Assembly: GCA_021773835.1 (NCBI GenBank)
Contig: JAJFJQ010000028.1
Location: 310,001-374,000, forward strand
Direction of reading: 5' to 3'
DNA length: 64,000 nucleotides
From: Gammaproteobacteria bacterium
Lineage (GTDB): Bacteria > Pseudomonadota > Gammaproteobacteria > Ga0077536
In this document: positions 16,039 through 25,570 of the stretch, in pieces
Layout of the letters: each line of letters opens with the position of its first letter
Position numbering within the stretch: position 1 is the stretch's first letter
Notes under the pieces: model-generated
What the model saw: the letters and a program-made list of their open reading frames with translations, nothing else
Told to the model about the DNA's origin: nothing
The model's database searches: none
Position numbers and translations under genes: made by a program

Positions 16039-16968
16039 TCAGCGGTCAGTAACGGACAGCTGTGCCAGGTGCTGCCGCAAGGCTTCGGCAACTGTCGCCG
16101 GCTCGATTAATTTCAGGTCTGCGTTCGGCGCCAAGACCACCTCAGCCCGCGCACCCCATGGTCGGTAGCGAGTGGCATTACCGGGCCCGAAAACCGTTAG
16201 CGTAGGCACGTTCAACGCAGCAGCCATATGCCCGAGGCCGGAATCGTTTCCAACAAACGCGTGGGCATCTGCCAGACACGCTGCAACTTCTAATAGCGTT
16301 GTCTTCCCCGCTAAATTTACTGTCGGTAGGGCGCAGGATTGTTCAAGCCGTTGTCCAAGATCGCGGTCTTCGTTTGAGCCAACCACGATGACCCCGTCAA
16401 AATCGGATTGCAGTAAATTGATCAAAGCCCCATATCGATCAATTGGCCAGATCTTGCCCGGCCAATTTGCGCCCGGCGCGATGACCAGTCGGCGCCCGTG
16501 GGGGATCTGTTGGAGTAGCGTAGCGGCCTTTTCCTGCGCCACCGGATCGAGCCACAGTCGTTGTGGGGGGATGTCGACATGTGGTCCGAGAATCGCCGCG
16601 AGCGCGGTGAAATGATGTTGCACCGCATGCGTACCAGCCGAGGTGCCGCGACGTTTGAACCCACGCTGACCACAGCGAATGAGCATGGTTAACAACGCTG
16701 TACGCAGATCGACGGCCACATCATAAGGATACTCTCGCAGCGTCCGTATCAACGAAAAGGTCCCGGACAAGCCCGCATTCTTGTCTTTGTGGACTAAACG
16801 GCCCAGATAGGGGCAAGGCTGCAACAATTCCGATGAGCGCCGATCGGCAACAATATCAATCTTGTGTTCGGGATAGGACAAATGAAGCGCTTCCAGAAGC
16901 GGTGTCGTCATGACGAGATCGCCAATATTACTTAAGGTTATGAACAACAAACGCCGCGGCTCTTTCAC
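16039..16968 (-). CDS. Glycosyltransferase family 9 (heptosyltransferase-like)
   Basis: 309 residues. LLFITLSNIGDLVMTTPLLEAL at the N-terminus, VIAPGANWPGKIWP near 180, and FVGNDSGLGHMAAALNVPTLTVFGPG near 240-265 are GT9 hallmarks. The start codon overlaps the stop of the upstream GT9 gene by 4 bases, so the two are coupled. The acceptor is probably the LPS inner core. Confidence 0.87.
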   Translation of the reverse strand: MKEPRRLLFITLSNIGDLVMTTPLLEALHLSYPEHKIDIVADRRSSELLQPCPYLGRLVHKDKNAGLSGTFSLIRTLREYPYDVAVDLRTALLTMLIRCGQRGFKRRGTSAGTHAVQHHFTALAAILGPHVDIPPQRLWLDPVAQEKAATLLQQIPHGRRLVIAPGANWPGKIWPIDRYGALINLLQSDFDGVIVVGSNEDRDLGQRLEQSCALPTVNLAGKTTLLEVAACLADAHAFVGNDSGLGHMAAALNVPTLTVFGPGNATRYRPWGARAEVVLAPNADLKLIEPATVAEALRQHLAQLSVTDR

Positions 16969-17936
16969 TGACCTGCGTCCTCAACTATCGCCTCTATCTC
17001 TGCAGCAACCCGTGCTACTGGAATTAACGCCATTTCGGTTCCGCCATAGTCATGTGCTGTTATCGCAACCCGAATCCCGTAAGGCGGTTTAAACTTATGT
17101 TCACTCGTGCGGCCAAATAAGGTGATGAGCGGCCGGCCACCGGCCGCCAAGAGATGTCCGCCGCCGGCGTCATTGGCCACGCCCAGCGCAATTCGCTGCG
17201 CTAAGGCAATACTCAATAGGACACTTTGCGGCCCCGTTGCAAGCGCCTCTTGTTCTGGGAATAGGGCCGTGGGGATCGCGCGCGTCAATTCATCTTGCAT
17301 CGATTGCTCGTCGGGACCGAGAAAAAAAACCGGCACCCGACCGTGCCCTACTTGGCTCTGCGCCAGCTCGATGAAACGAGGTAGAGGCCACCGCTTGCGA
17401 GGTCCTGCGGATCCTGGCGCAAGTCCGATATACACGCGGCCCTCAGGTAACAGCTCTCGCGCAGCATCTACGTTTTTTTCACCGACCGCGATGGCCGTAT
17501 CGATCGCCAATTCGCGACCCGCGGCTAGATTTGCGAGGCAACGCATCTGATCAAAAGTAGCGTTTGGAAAATGACTCCCCGGCTTCGGTTTTTTGTCCGA
17601 GAAACGAAAATTAGCGGCGGGTGAGATAAACACCTCGTGCGCTATCCGCCTGAGTAGAATGGCATTGCGAATTTTCGGTTCTGTCGAAATGATGATCTCG
17701 AATTTTCCGGGAAACGGTGGCCGCAATAGCTCCCCCCAACGAACACCCACTCCGGCGAAATCGTGTACTTCGTCGATCACCCCGGCGGCAAGCTCAGCAA
17801 GCGATCCGCGAAACACGCTTTTGCGTAATCCTGCGAGCCACACCAGTCGATGGGCCGGAAACGCGTCTTTTAATGCCGCGATCACCGGCCATTTAATTAA
17901 CGCGTCACCAATGCGATCGCCCGTGACGTGGACCAA
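16965..17936 (-). CDS. Glycosyltransferase family 9-like protein
   Basis: 323 residues starting at a TTG (17936-17934); no better start is visible between it and the upstream gene. HVTGDRIGDALIKWPVIAAL, LAPGSAGPRKRWPLPRFIEL and VANDAGGGHLLAAGGRPLITLFG match GT9 signatures, with NDAGGGH in place of the commoner NDSGxxH. It may be a divergent heptosyltransferase. It lies between the DUF6165 gene (13-base gap) and another GT9 gene (4-base overlap). Confidence 0.8.
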   Translation of the reverse strand: MVHVTGDRIGDALIKWPVIAALKDAFPAHRLVWLAGLRKSVFRGSLAELAAGVIDEVHDFAGVGVRWGELLRPPFPGKFEIIISTEPKIRNAILLRRIAHEVFISPAANFRFSDKKPKPGSHFPNATFDQMRCLANLAAGRELAIDTAIAVGEKNVDAARELLPEGRVYIGLAPGSAGPRKRWPLPRFIELAQSQVGHGRVPVFFLGPDEQSMQDELTRAIPTALFPEQEALATGPQSVLLSIALAQRIALGVANDAGGGHLLAAGGRPLITLFGRTSEHKFKPPYGIRVAITAHDYGGTEMALIPVARVAAEIEAIVEDAGQ

Positions 17937-17949
17937 AATGGCTGGCTGG

Positions 17950-18336
17950 TCAGTACGGCTGATAAGATTTCTCTTCCACCAAGTTCGAGCCGAAACGATC
18001 GTTTATCGCACGCTTCACTACCGAACGTTCGTCATTAGTGCGGTATACACTGCGGGCCAATTCGATGAATTCGTCGTCAAACGCTTTGGCCGCCTCTTTA
18101 CGCCGGATTTCGTCTTCGATATCCCACAACTTTTCATTGATCATTTTTAATGCTCGACGTTCTTCGGCAACCGCCTCGGTATCGACGCCGCTGTTGATCC
18201 AAGCTTGGGTCAGAATAGCCAGTTCGTTTTGAATGTTTTGCAGTTTTGCGGCGTCTGTAATTCGTTCGAATTTGATCTCCAAGATGGTGATCTTGTCGAC
18301 TAACTCGCCGTGGGAAACTTCAATCTCGACACTCAT
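17950..18336 (-). CDS. DUF6165 family protein
   Basis: 128-residue, highly charged, probably helical protein (SHGELVDKITILEIKFERI, EERRALKMINEKLWDIEDEI). I recognise the sequence pattern as DUF6165, short cytosolic proteins often found in glycosyltransferase loci; no function is established. It is the first gene of the minus-strand glycan operon running to 14954. Confidence 0.75.
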   Translation of the reverse strand: MSVEIEVSHGELVDKITILEIKFERITDAAKLQNIQNELAILTQAWINSGVDTEAVAEERRALKMINEKLWDIEDEIRRKEAAKAFDDEFIELARSVYRTNDERSVVKRAINDRFGSNLVEEKSYQPY

Positions 18337-18673
18337 AGCCCGATCAGTTTTGCATTTTTACTACGCATTGCGATTCTATTCACTAGTTTCAATTAGTCGA
18401 TCTTTCGACAACCGATAGGGTAATTCACTATGCGCGAAACTCGCCGTGGATCATCAACGACGTACTCGCCAGGCTATGCTGTCCCCACTCGACTCGGTAG
18501 CAACCTCGGCATCGCCGTTCTTAGCTCAAACGCCAAAAGAAAACCTAGCGTTCAAATTGCCGTGCCGAGGATAATCGCGCAGACTAGAATCTTACAAGCA
18601 ATGCGATCCGGGGGCTATGTAGGCAATGTCTTCTACGGGGTCGATAAGCTAAACTCCAACACGTGAACTCATT
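18337..18673. other. Intergenic region between divergent DUF6165 and protease genes
   Basis: 337 bases that must hold promoters for both directions. The only open frame of note is the 78-codon one at 18430-18666. I see no strong -35/-10 pair, hairpin or repeat. Confidence 0.5.
18430..18666 (+). CDS. Possible small basic protein (uncertain)
   Basis: 78-codon frame beginning MRETRRGSSTTY, with a weak AGGG 8-10 bases upstream of the ATG. It has no recognisable domain, signal peptide or membrane segment. It ends 7 bases before the GTG of the protease gene, which would suit an operon leader, but composition alone does not distinguish it from chance. Confidence 0.2.
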   Translation: MRETRRGSSTTYSPGYAVPTRLGSNLGIAVLSSNAKRKPSVQIAVPRIIAQTRILQAMRSGGYVGNVFYGVDKLNSNT

Positions 18674-19954
18674 GTGATTAATCTACATCGACTGATCTTA
18701 GCTCAGCTCTGCACGCTGCTAACTATAACGATCTCGCCCGCATGGGCCCAAGATGCCACGGCACTGTTTAGCGAATACAGCAACCGCATCCACCAGGTTC
18801 GCATAATCGACCGCTTATCCGGCAAACAAGCGGGACTTGGCTCCGGGTTCTTGATTAACGCAGAAGGTTTATTGGTCACGAACTATCATGTGGTATCCGA
18901 GTACACCGATCATCCGGAACGTTACGACGTCGAGTTTGTGCGCCTTGACGGTGAAAAAGGACCTTTATCGCTGGTAAAAGTCGATGTCGTTAATGATTTG
19001 GCTTTATTGCGGCTTGACCAAGCCCCAGGTTATTTCATTGAACTCGCCACCACGCTACCCGCGCATGGTGAATCCATCTATTCGATCGGCAACCCTCACG
19101 ACCTCGGTTGGACTGTGGTCCCCGGGACGTATAACGGGATCACTGCCCATAGCCTATACGAACGGATTCATTTCTCGGGCTCGGTCAACCCGGGGATGAG
19201 TGGTGGTCCGGTATTGAACCAAGCAGGTCAGGTCATTGGCGTGAATGTCGCGACAGCAGGGAATCAATTAAGTTTTCTCGTGCCACTGAACCGATTGAAC
19301 GAATTCATCGCCCAACCGAGCCCCGAGGCGATCGAGCTCGAATCGCTCGACACCGCTATCGCTACACAACTTAAGGCGAATCAGGCGGAGGTTATCGGGC
19401 ATTTAGTTAATTCTGCCTGGGAAACTGCTGACTTCGGCGATGCCCTTGTGCCTGGCGACATGGCTCCGTATCTCAGTTGTTGGGGCTTCTCCGATGACGA
19501 CCCGGAGATACGGTATTCCCATTCGGCAACGACCTGCAACAGCGAAGAGCAAATCTACCTTTCGCATGATTTCGGCACGGGCAACGTTGCCTATCAATTT
19601 AACTGGCTGGAAACGAACGAACTAAACACCATGCAGTTCTACAACCTGTATCAGGAAAAAATCTCTAACGCCTACCCGGATAACGACGCTGAGAAGGAGG
19701 ATGTCACGGAATTCGAATGCCACGACGACTTTATTCGCTCGCAATCTCTGAGCAACAAGCTCGTGGTGACGAAGGCCGCCTACTGCGTGCGTGAATACAA
19801 GAGGTACCGCGGTCTATACGATGTTTTGTTTCTAGCTGCCTCCGCTCACGCAACCAAGCGCGCGTTGATTAGCCACTTCACCATCGCGGGCGTTGATCAA
19901 GCTTTAGCGCAAAAATTCTTGCGTAAGTTCATTGCGAGCGTTCAATGGAAATAG
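18674..19954 (+). CDS. Exported trypsin-like serine protease
   Basis: 426 residues from a GTG. Signal peptide 1-25 (ending PAWA). The protease domain has a complete triad: His72 (LVTNYHVV), Asp108 (VVNDLALLRL) and Ser176 (NPGMSGGPV). The fold is DegP/HtrA-like, but no PDZ domain is seen. The C-terminal 200 residues (about 225-426) are an unrecognised cysteine-containing domain (AYLSCWGFSDDDP-like and TEFECHDDF segments). It should act in the periplasm or outside. The last 10 bases overlap the FHA-protein gene, so the two are probably co-expressed. Confidence 0.85.
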   Translation: MINLHRLILAQLCTLLTITISPAWAQDATALFSEYSNRIHQVRIIDRLSGKQAGLGSGFLINAEGLLVTNYHVVSEYTDHPERYDVEFVRLDGEKGPLSLVKVDVVNDLALLRLDQAPGYFIELATTLPAHGESIYSIGNPHDLGWTVVPGTYNGITAHSLYERIHFSGSVNPGMSGGPVLNQAGQVIGVNVATAGNQLSFLVPLNRLNEFIAQPSPEAIELESLDTAIATQLKANQAEVIGHLVNSAWETADFGDALVPGDMAPYLSCWGFSDDDPEIRYSHSATTCNSEEQIYLSHDFGTGNVAYQFNWLETNELNTMQFYNLYQEKISNAYPDNDAEKEDVTEFECHDDFIRSQSLSNKLVVTKAAYCVREYKRYRGLYDVLFLAASAHATKRALISHFTIAGVDQALAQKFLRKFIASVQWK

Positions 19955-20904
19955 TCTTCGAGGTCGTTAACCGTGCCGGGCGGGTGCTAGAGCGGCACCG
20001 GGCAAGTGGGCTTGAGGTAACGATAGGTCGCGCGTTCGATAATGCATTAATTTTGTCTGACGAGACAGTAAGCCCACACCACGCACGGATAGAAACTAAT
20101 GCGGAGGGTAAGGTCCTGCTCTGCGATTTGCGAAGTTTAAATGGCATCCGCACCGAACGGCATGAGCGCGTCGAGGGCATTACCGAGCTGAGATCTGGTG
20201 TCGTATACAGCTTCGGCCGCGCACGCGTTCGAATATATAGCACCGCGCACGCCGTTGCCGAGACCGTTCGGATCGGCGGACTGGATTGGCTTGTAAATCG
20301 TCTCAGCAGTACTCAAGTGTTGGCTCTTATAATGCTGCTCGCATCTGTCGTCGCGATCACGCAACAGTGGTTGAATACCTATTCGGTTATCCGTTGGCAG
20401 CAGATGGGGATCAGCGTTTTCGCAGTTCTGACTGTGGCCGCCGTTATCGCGGCATTTTGGGCGATCGTCGGCCGGGTCGTGAAGCACGAAGGGCGATTTA
20501 AGACACACCTTGCACTGGTGTTGCTATATCTACTAGCGCAAAGCGCGATCTATTTTTGCTATGAGTTAATTTTGTTCAATTCTCTAAGCACTATGCCGAG
20601 CGCAGTGTTTGGTCTTGGTTTGAGTTTCGGTTTACTCGGTACCTTGATCTGGTTGAGCCTACACGTTGCTACCAGTCAAAGCGCTGCGCAGCGCTGGAAA
20701 TTCGCGCTCGGGGCGACAAGTATTATGTTGTGTTTGTCGATCTATCCCGAAATCCTCGAGCGGACCGAGTTTTCGACGTCGCCGGATTACGTCAAAGTTA
20801 TGAAACCACCTGTACTACGTTACTCCCAAGGCATTAGCGCCGCGGATTTCGTGGAAAAAAGCGCGGCCACCTACGGCCAAACGAACCATGACAACGAAAT
20901 TTAG
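19945..20904 (+). CDS. FHA-domain multi-pass membrane protein
   Basis: 319 residues. The N-terminal forkhead-associated domain (about 5-100) shows GRAFDNALIL and VSPHHARIE, the phosphothreonine-binding core. Four or more hydrophobic segments follow (about 120-140, 150-180, 187-210, 215-235, 250-265). The FHA domain should face the cytosol and bind a phosphoprotein. It overlaps the secreted protease gene by 10 bases. No Ser/Thr kinase is visible in the window, so the partner is unknown. Confidence 0.8.
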   Translation: MEIVFEVVNRAGRVLERHRASGLEVTIGRAFDNALILSDETVSPHHARIETNAEGKVLLCDLRSLNGIRTERHERVEGITELRSGVVYSFGRARVRIYSTAHAVAETVRIGGLDWLVNRLSSTQVLALIMLLASVVAITQQWLNTYSVIRWQQMGISVFAVLTVAAVIAAFWAIVGRVVKHEGRFKTHLALVLLYLLAQSAIYFCYELILFNSLSTMPSAVFGLGLSFGLLGTLIWLSLHVATSQSAAQRWKFALGATSIMLCLSIYPEILERTEFSTSPDYVKVMKPPVLRYSQGISAADFVEKSAATYGQTNHDNEI

Positions 20905-20942
20905 TCATATTGGAAATCGACTCTGCCACGAGAAATGATAAA

Positions 20943-21422
20943 ATGCGCCAGATGAAAAAGATGCTTTGGATACTGTTCGTATGCCTTTTGCCCGTGCCTG
21001 CCTTGGCCGAAACTCCAAGATTCGAGGCCGACGAAATTCTGCAGGCCAATGCACGTAAATGGGCCGAGGAGTTTATTCAATTTGCCGCCGCGAAGTACGA
21101 CGTCGAACTCGATTTTTCGCGCCAAAGTATTAAATACCTCGATGACATCGTTAATGATCTACATGCCACTTACGTCAGTGAAAGCCCGCCGGACGAACAG
21201 GTCATGCCCCTATCTCGAGGACTAGGTAGCTATGTCGCGGAAGTTTATCGAATCTTCAACGGCGGTAAGTGGGGTTGGTTCTTTCACGAAGACGGCGGGT
21301 TTCCTGGTGTTGAAACGACCACGGGTTCAGAACTCCTCCCGCTGGAAAAGGCCTTTGACCGGATTAAAACGGGTGCCGATCCCGATATCTGGGAATATTA
21401 TCAACAGATGACGACATACTGA
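20943..21422 (+). CDS. Small exported protein of unknown function
   Basis: 159 residues from ATG 20943 (a TTG at 20910 and an ATG at 20952 are alternatives). Signal peptide: MKKMLWILFVCLLPVPALA. The mature part has no recognised domain; it is aromatic- and acid-rich, with WAEEFIQFAAAKYDVELDFS and NGGKWGWFFHEDG. It follows the FHA gene by 38 bases and may complete a three-gene unit with the protease. The 249 bases after it, before the cox operon, hold no gene. Confidence 0.6.
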   Translation: MRQMKKMLWILFVCLLPVPALAETPRFEADEILQANARKWAEEFIQFAAAKYDVELDFSRQSIKYLDDIVNDLHATYVSESPPDEQVMPLSRGLGSYVAEVYRIFNGGKWGWFFHEDGGFPGVETTTGSELLPLEKAFDRIKTGADPDIWEYYQQMTTY

Positions 21423-21671
21423 GAGCACCGACCGCCGATCGAATCGATATCTCCCGAAAAGCCCTCCAGGCGCGTCCGATTTGCAGCTCTGCGCCAGGTA
21501 CCATATACTCGATTTTTCCGCCGCATATGCCTGATAAATGGGGAAGTTCGGGCCGATTCGGGGCTCGGCCCCGCGGGATTGTATCGCCGGAAAACGAAAC
21601 GTAGCTGACACTGGTCCGGGCACCGCCCCGACCTCGAAACAAAAAAACATGAATATAAAGGTGCGCATGGT

Positions 21672-23051
21672 ATGCCGCTAGTAATTGCGTTGGTTCTACT
21701 GGTCATTGGGTCAGTCGTGTTCCACTTCATGAGTCCTTGGTTTTTGACCCCGATAGCGTCCCATTGGGACACCGTCGATGTCACCATCGACATTACCTTC
21801 TGGGTTACCGGCGTCGTTTTTGTAGCGATCAATCTATTTATGGCCTATGCGGTCTATAAATTTCGCTACAACAAGGATCGACGGTCGCTCTACGAACCCG
21901 AAAACAAGAAGCTTGAATGGTGGCTAACTGGCGTGACTGCACTTGGTGTGGCGGCAATGTTGACCCCAGGGTTGTTTGTCTGGGCCGATTTCGTGACCCC
22001 GCCGGAAGATGCGATGATTGTCGAGGCCGTAGGCCAGCAATGGCACTGGAGCTACCGCTTCCCAGGCAAGGATGGGGTGCTTGGCATCGTCGATAACGGT
22101 GCTGTCACGGACGACAACCCGTTCGGTATGAATCCGGATGATCCCAACGGGCAAGATGACATACTTATCGCGAGCCCGGAGGTCCATCTACCACTCGGCG
22201 TTCCGGTAAAGGCCCTATTACGATCAAAAGACGTTTTACATAATTTCACCGTGACGCAGTTCCGGGTAAAAATGGATCTCGTCCCAGGTCTTGTTTCTTA
22301 TCAATGGTTTACCCCAACAGTGGCGGGGCGTTACGAGCTCTTGTGTGAGGAATTATGCGGGATTGGACACCATACGATGCGCGGCCATGTAGTGGTTGAA
22401 GAGCCAGCAGCGTTTGAAGCCTGGCTCGATGCGCAACCGACCTACGCCGAGCTCCTCGCCAAAGCCCCAGGTGATGCCGCCGCCGGCGCACCCTTGTACG
22501 CCGTGTGCACTGCCTGTCACGGCGCCCAAGGCGAAGGCAATCCGTTACTGAATGCACCAAAACTAGCCGGGCAAGGTGCCTGGTACATGAAACGCCAACT
22601 TGAGTACTTCAAGTCCGGCGTTCGGGGCTCACACGAGTTAGATGTATTTGGCCAACAAATGGCACCGATGGCCGCAGTATTGGCGGATGAAACCGCCATC
22701 AACAATGTCGTCGCGTATATCCAAACACTACCGGATGTTCCGGCCATTTCCACGGTAATGGGAGATGTTGAGCACGGCGAAGACATTTACGAGACTTGCG
22801 CCTATTGCCACGCCGCCGATGGTTCCGGCATACAGTCGCTTAACGCGCCGCGCCAAGCCGGCATGAGTGACTGGTATCTGGTGACGCAGTTAAAGAACTT
22901 CAAACAAGGGATACGCGGGCAGCATCCAGATGATGGCTACGGGCCACAAATGGGGTTAATGGCGAACATTTTGCCTGATGATCAAGCGATCAACGATTTG
23001 GTCGCCTACATCAACACCTTGGAAATTAAAGACGCGGAAGCGTCCGAGTAG
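21672..23051 (+). CDS. coxB: Cytochrome c oxidase subunit II fused to two cytochrome c domains
   Basis: 459 residues. Two N-terminal membrane segments (about 3-22 and 42-65), then the cupredoxin domain with HNFTVTQFRVKMDLVPG and the complete CuA site C225-EEL-C229-GIGHHTM. Two class I cytochrome c domains follow, with heme motifs CTACH (279-283) and CAYCH (376-380). The CuA centre takes electrons from the attached hemes and passes them to subunit I. A diheme extension is unusual; single-heme caa3 forms are commoner. First gene of the cox operon. Confidence 0.93.
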   Translation: MPLVIALVLLVIGSVVFHFMSPWFLTPIASHWDTVDVTIDITFWVTGVVFVAINLFMAYAVYKFRYNKDRRSLYEPENKKLEWWLTGVTALGVAAMLTPGLFVWADFVTPPEDAMIVEAVGQQWHWSYRFPGKDGVLGIVDNGAVTDDNPFGMNPDDPNGQDDILIASPEVHLPLGVPVKALLRSKDVLHNFTVTQFRVKMDLVPGLVSYQWFTPTVAGRYELLCEELCGIGHHTMRGHVVVEEPAAFEAWLDAQPTYAELLAKAPGDAAAGAPLYAVCTACHGAQGEGNPLLNAPKLAGQGAWYMKRQLEYFKSGVRGSHELDVFGQQMAPMAAVLADETAINNVVAYIQTLPDVPAISTVMGDVEHGEDIYETCAYCHAADGSGIQSLNAPRQAGMSDWYLVTQLKNFKQGIRGQHPDDGYGPQMGLMANILPDDQAINDLVAYINTLEIKDAEASE

Positions 23052-23084
23052 ACAAATTTAAGGTTTCGAAGAGAGGATATTGGG

Positions 23085-24863
23085 ATGGCATACGTCGCGC
23101 ATGACGAAACAGCATACGTCGCACCGTTAGAGGTCGAAGAGGAACATCTGTATCACGCGAAGACCTGGCTTGGAAAATATGTCTTTTGTCAGGATGCAAA
23201 AGTCATTGCGATCCAATACGCCTGTACTGCCATGGGCATTGGTTTGGTGGCGCTGGTGTTTTCACTAATTATGCGCTTGCAGCTTGGATTTCCTAATACC
23301 TTCGCCTTTATCGCACCGGAAGATTACTACCAGTACGTAACCATGCACGGCATGATCATGGTTATCTACCTGTTAACGGCCTTGTTCCTTGGCGGTTTCG
23401 GCAACTACCTCATTCCATTGATGGTGGGGGCCCGCGATATGGTGTTCCCCTACGTCAATATGATCAGTTTTTGGGTGTATTTCCTCGCTGTATTGATTTT
23501 GGTCGCAAGCATGTTCGTGCCAGGCGGCGCGACCGGCTCTGGCTGGACCTTGTATCCACCACAGGCGGTTACCTCGGGGACCCCGGGTTCGGACCTTGGC
23601 ATTATTCTGATGCTGGTTTCACTCATCGTTTTTATCATCGGTTTCACCATGGGTGGCCTGAATTACGTGGTAACGGTTTTGCAAGGCCGTACGCGGGGTA
23701 TGACCTTGATGCGTATGCCGCTGACCATATGGGGTATTTTCATGGCGACGGTGCTGGCCTTACTCGCCTTCCCCGCGTTACTGGTCGCCTGCATCATGAT
23801 GCTGTTCGATAAGATCATCGGCACGAGCTTTTTCATGCCGGCAGTAATATCGATGGGTGAACAGCTCCCACATACGGGCGGTAGTCCGGTCCTGTTTGAG
23901 CATCTATTCTGGTTTTTTGGCCACCCTGAGGTCTACATCGTTGCCTTGCCCGCATTCGGCATTGTGTCAGACCTGCTGAGCACGCATGCGCGTAAGACCA
24001 TCTTCGGCTACCGGATGATGGTGTGGGCGATCGTGGTAATTGGAGGCCTGAGTTTCATCGTCTGGGCTCACCATATGTATGTCAGCGGCATGAATCCCTA
24101 CTTCGGCTTCTTTTTCGCTACGACGACCCTAATTATCGCCATTCCCACCGCTATCAAGGTCTACAACTGGGTTTTGACGCTGTGGCACGGCAACATCCGA
24201 CTTAACGTGCCGATGATGTTCGCCATTGGCTTTATCTTCACCTTCATCAACGGCGGGCTGACGGGCCTATTTTTAGGTAATGTCACGGTCGACTTGCCGC
24301 TTTCGGACACCTATTTCGTGGTCGCTCATTTCCACATGGTCATGGCTGTCTCGCCGGTGTTGGTGGTGTTTGGTGCGATCTACCACTGGTATCCCAAAAT
24401 GACTGGACGGATGCTGAACGACAGCCTTGGTAAGGTGCACTTCTGGATTACCTTCCTCGGGACTTATGCCATTTACTATCCGATGCATTATCTCGGTTTT
24501 CTTGGCCTACCACGACGCTATTATGCGATGGGGCCGACCGAGTTCATGCCGGCGTCTGCGCAAAGTCTGAATCAATTCATTACGATAGCCGCTTTGGTGG
24601 TGGGTGCCGCACAACTGATCTTTCTCTATAACCTGATCACAAGCTATCGCAACGGCAAGGAATCTGGTGATAATCCGTGGGAGTCGACTACGCTTGAGTG
24701 GCAAACTGCCGAGACACCGCCAGGACATGGCAACTTCGGCAAGGACCTGCCGCTGGTCTACCGGTGGGCATACGATTACAGCGTACCAGGCGCGCCGTCA
24801 GACTTTTTGCCACAGAACCTACCACCACAAGGTGGTAGCGCCGAAGGTATCAAAGAAGACTAG
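23085..24863 (+). CDS. coxA: Cytochrome c oxidase subunit I (heme-copper oxidase)
   Basis: 592 residues with about 12-13 membrane segments. Seen: heme-ligand region MHGMIMVIYL, the CuB/crosslink motif GHPEVYI with His280 and Tyr284 (the Glu before Val is the D-channel glutamate position), WAHHMYVSGM with the two adjacent CuB His ligands, and VVAHFHMVM, the heme a3/heme a ligand pair. This is an A-type oxygen reductase that reduces O2 to water and pumps protons. GAGAGGA lies upstream of the ATG. Confidence 0.97.
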   Translation: MAYVAHDETAYVAPLEVEEEHLYHAKTWLGKYVFCQDAKVIAIQYACTAMGIGLVALVFSLIMRLQLGFPNTFAFIAPEDYYQYVTMHGMIMVIYLLTALFLGGFGNYLIPLMVGARDMVFPYVNMISFWVYFLAVLILVASMFVPGGATGSGWTLYPPQAVTSGTPGSDLGIILMLVSLIVFIIGFTMGGLNYVVTVLQGRTRGMTLMRMPLTIWGIFMATVLALLAFPALLVACIMMLFDKIIGTSFFMPAVISMGEQLPHTGGSPVLFEHLFWFFGHPEVYIVALPAFGIVSDLLSTHARKTIFGYRMMVWAIVVIGGLSFIVWAHHMYVSGMNPYFGFFFATTTLIIAIPTAIKVYNWVLTLWHGNIRLNVPMMFAIGFIFTFINGGLTGLFLGNVTVDLPLSDTYFVVAHFHMVMAVSPVLVVFGAIYHWYPKMTGRMLNDSLGKVHFWITFLGTYAIYYPMHYLGFLGLPRRYYAMGPTEFMPASAQSLNQFITIAALVVGAAQLIFLYNLITSYRNGKESGDNPWESTTLEWQTAETPPGHGNFGKDLPLVYRWAYDYSVPGAPSDFLPQNLPPQGGSAEGIKED

Positions 24864-24887
24864 GCGGGCTAAGTCCAGGGATCCATC

Positions 24888-25550
24888 ATGGGTATTTCTG
24901 TCGGCATAATGTTCTTTATCATGGCGGTGGTCGCCGGGTGGTTGCTGAAGCAATCATTCAGCACACGGCCGTGGATAGCACGTACCACGATCGTTGAAGG
25001 GCATAGCGGCTCATTCCCACAGCCCTCGGCCAAAATTGGTCTATGGGTCTTCCTAGCTGTTGTCACGTCGTTGTTTGCGCTGTTTATCAGCGCCTATACG
25101 ACTCGCATGGAACTTGGCGATTGGCGGCCACTACCGGAACCGCCGCTACTGTGGTTTAACACTGCCATCTTGATCTTGAGCAGTATTGCATTGCAGTGGG
25201 CACGGCATTCGGCCGATAGCGAGGAAATCGGCGGCGTTCGCAAAGGTCTGGCGGCCGGGGGCTTGTTGACGATCGGGTTCATGATCGGTCAGCTCGTCGC
25301 CTGGCAGCAGCTTGGTGACCTCGGCTATCACGCCAGTTCGAATCCGGCGAACGGGTTTTTCTACTTAATTACCGGTTTGCACGGCTTGCACATGCTTGGC
25401 GGTCTAGTCGCATGGGGCCGCACGTCAATTAAAGTATGGCGTGGTTGTGAGCCCGCGGAAGTCCGCTTGAGTGTCGAACTATGTACCGCTTACTGGCACT
25501 TCTTGCTGGTTATTTGGTTTGTATTATTTGGTCTGATGTTATCGACCTAA
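24888..25550 (+). CDS. Cytochrome c oxidase subunit III family protein (first copy)
   Basis: 220-residue multi-pass membrane protein. ISAYTTRMELGDWRP, NTAILILSSIALQWAR and ITGLHGLHMLGGLVAWGRT fit the subunit III fold, and YWHFLLVIWFVLFGLM is the typical C-terminal segment. It lies 24 bases after coxA and is followed by a second subunit III-like gene, so the operon encodes two different subunit III proteins. Confidence 0.88.
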   Translation: MGISVGIMFFIMAVVAGWLLKQSFSTRPWIARTTIVEGHSGSFPQPSAKIGLWVFLAVVTSLFALFISAYTTRMELGDWRPLPEPPLLWFNTAILILSSIALQWARHSADSEEIGGVRKGLAAGGLLTIGFMIGQLVAWQQLGDLGYHASSNPANGFFYLITGLHGLHMLGGLVAWGRTSIKVWRGCEPAEVRLSVELCTAYWHFLLVIWFVLFGLMLST

Positions 25551-25570
25551 CAACATAAGGATCCACATAA

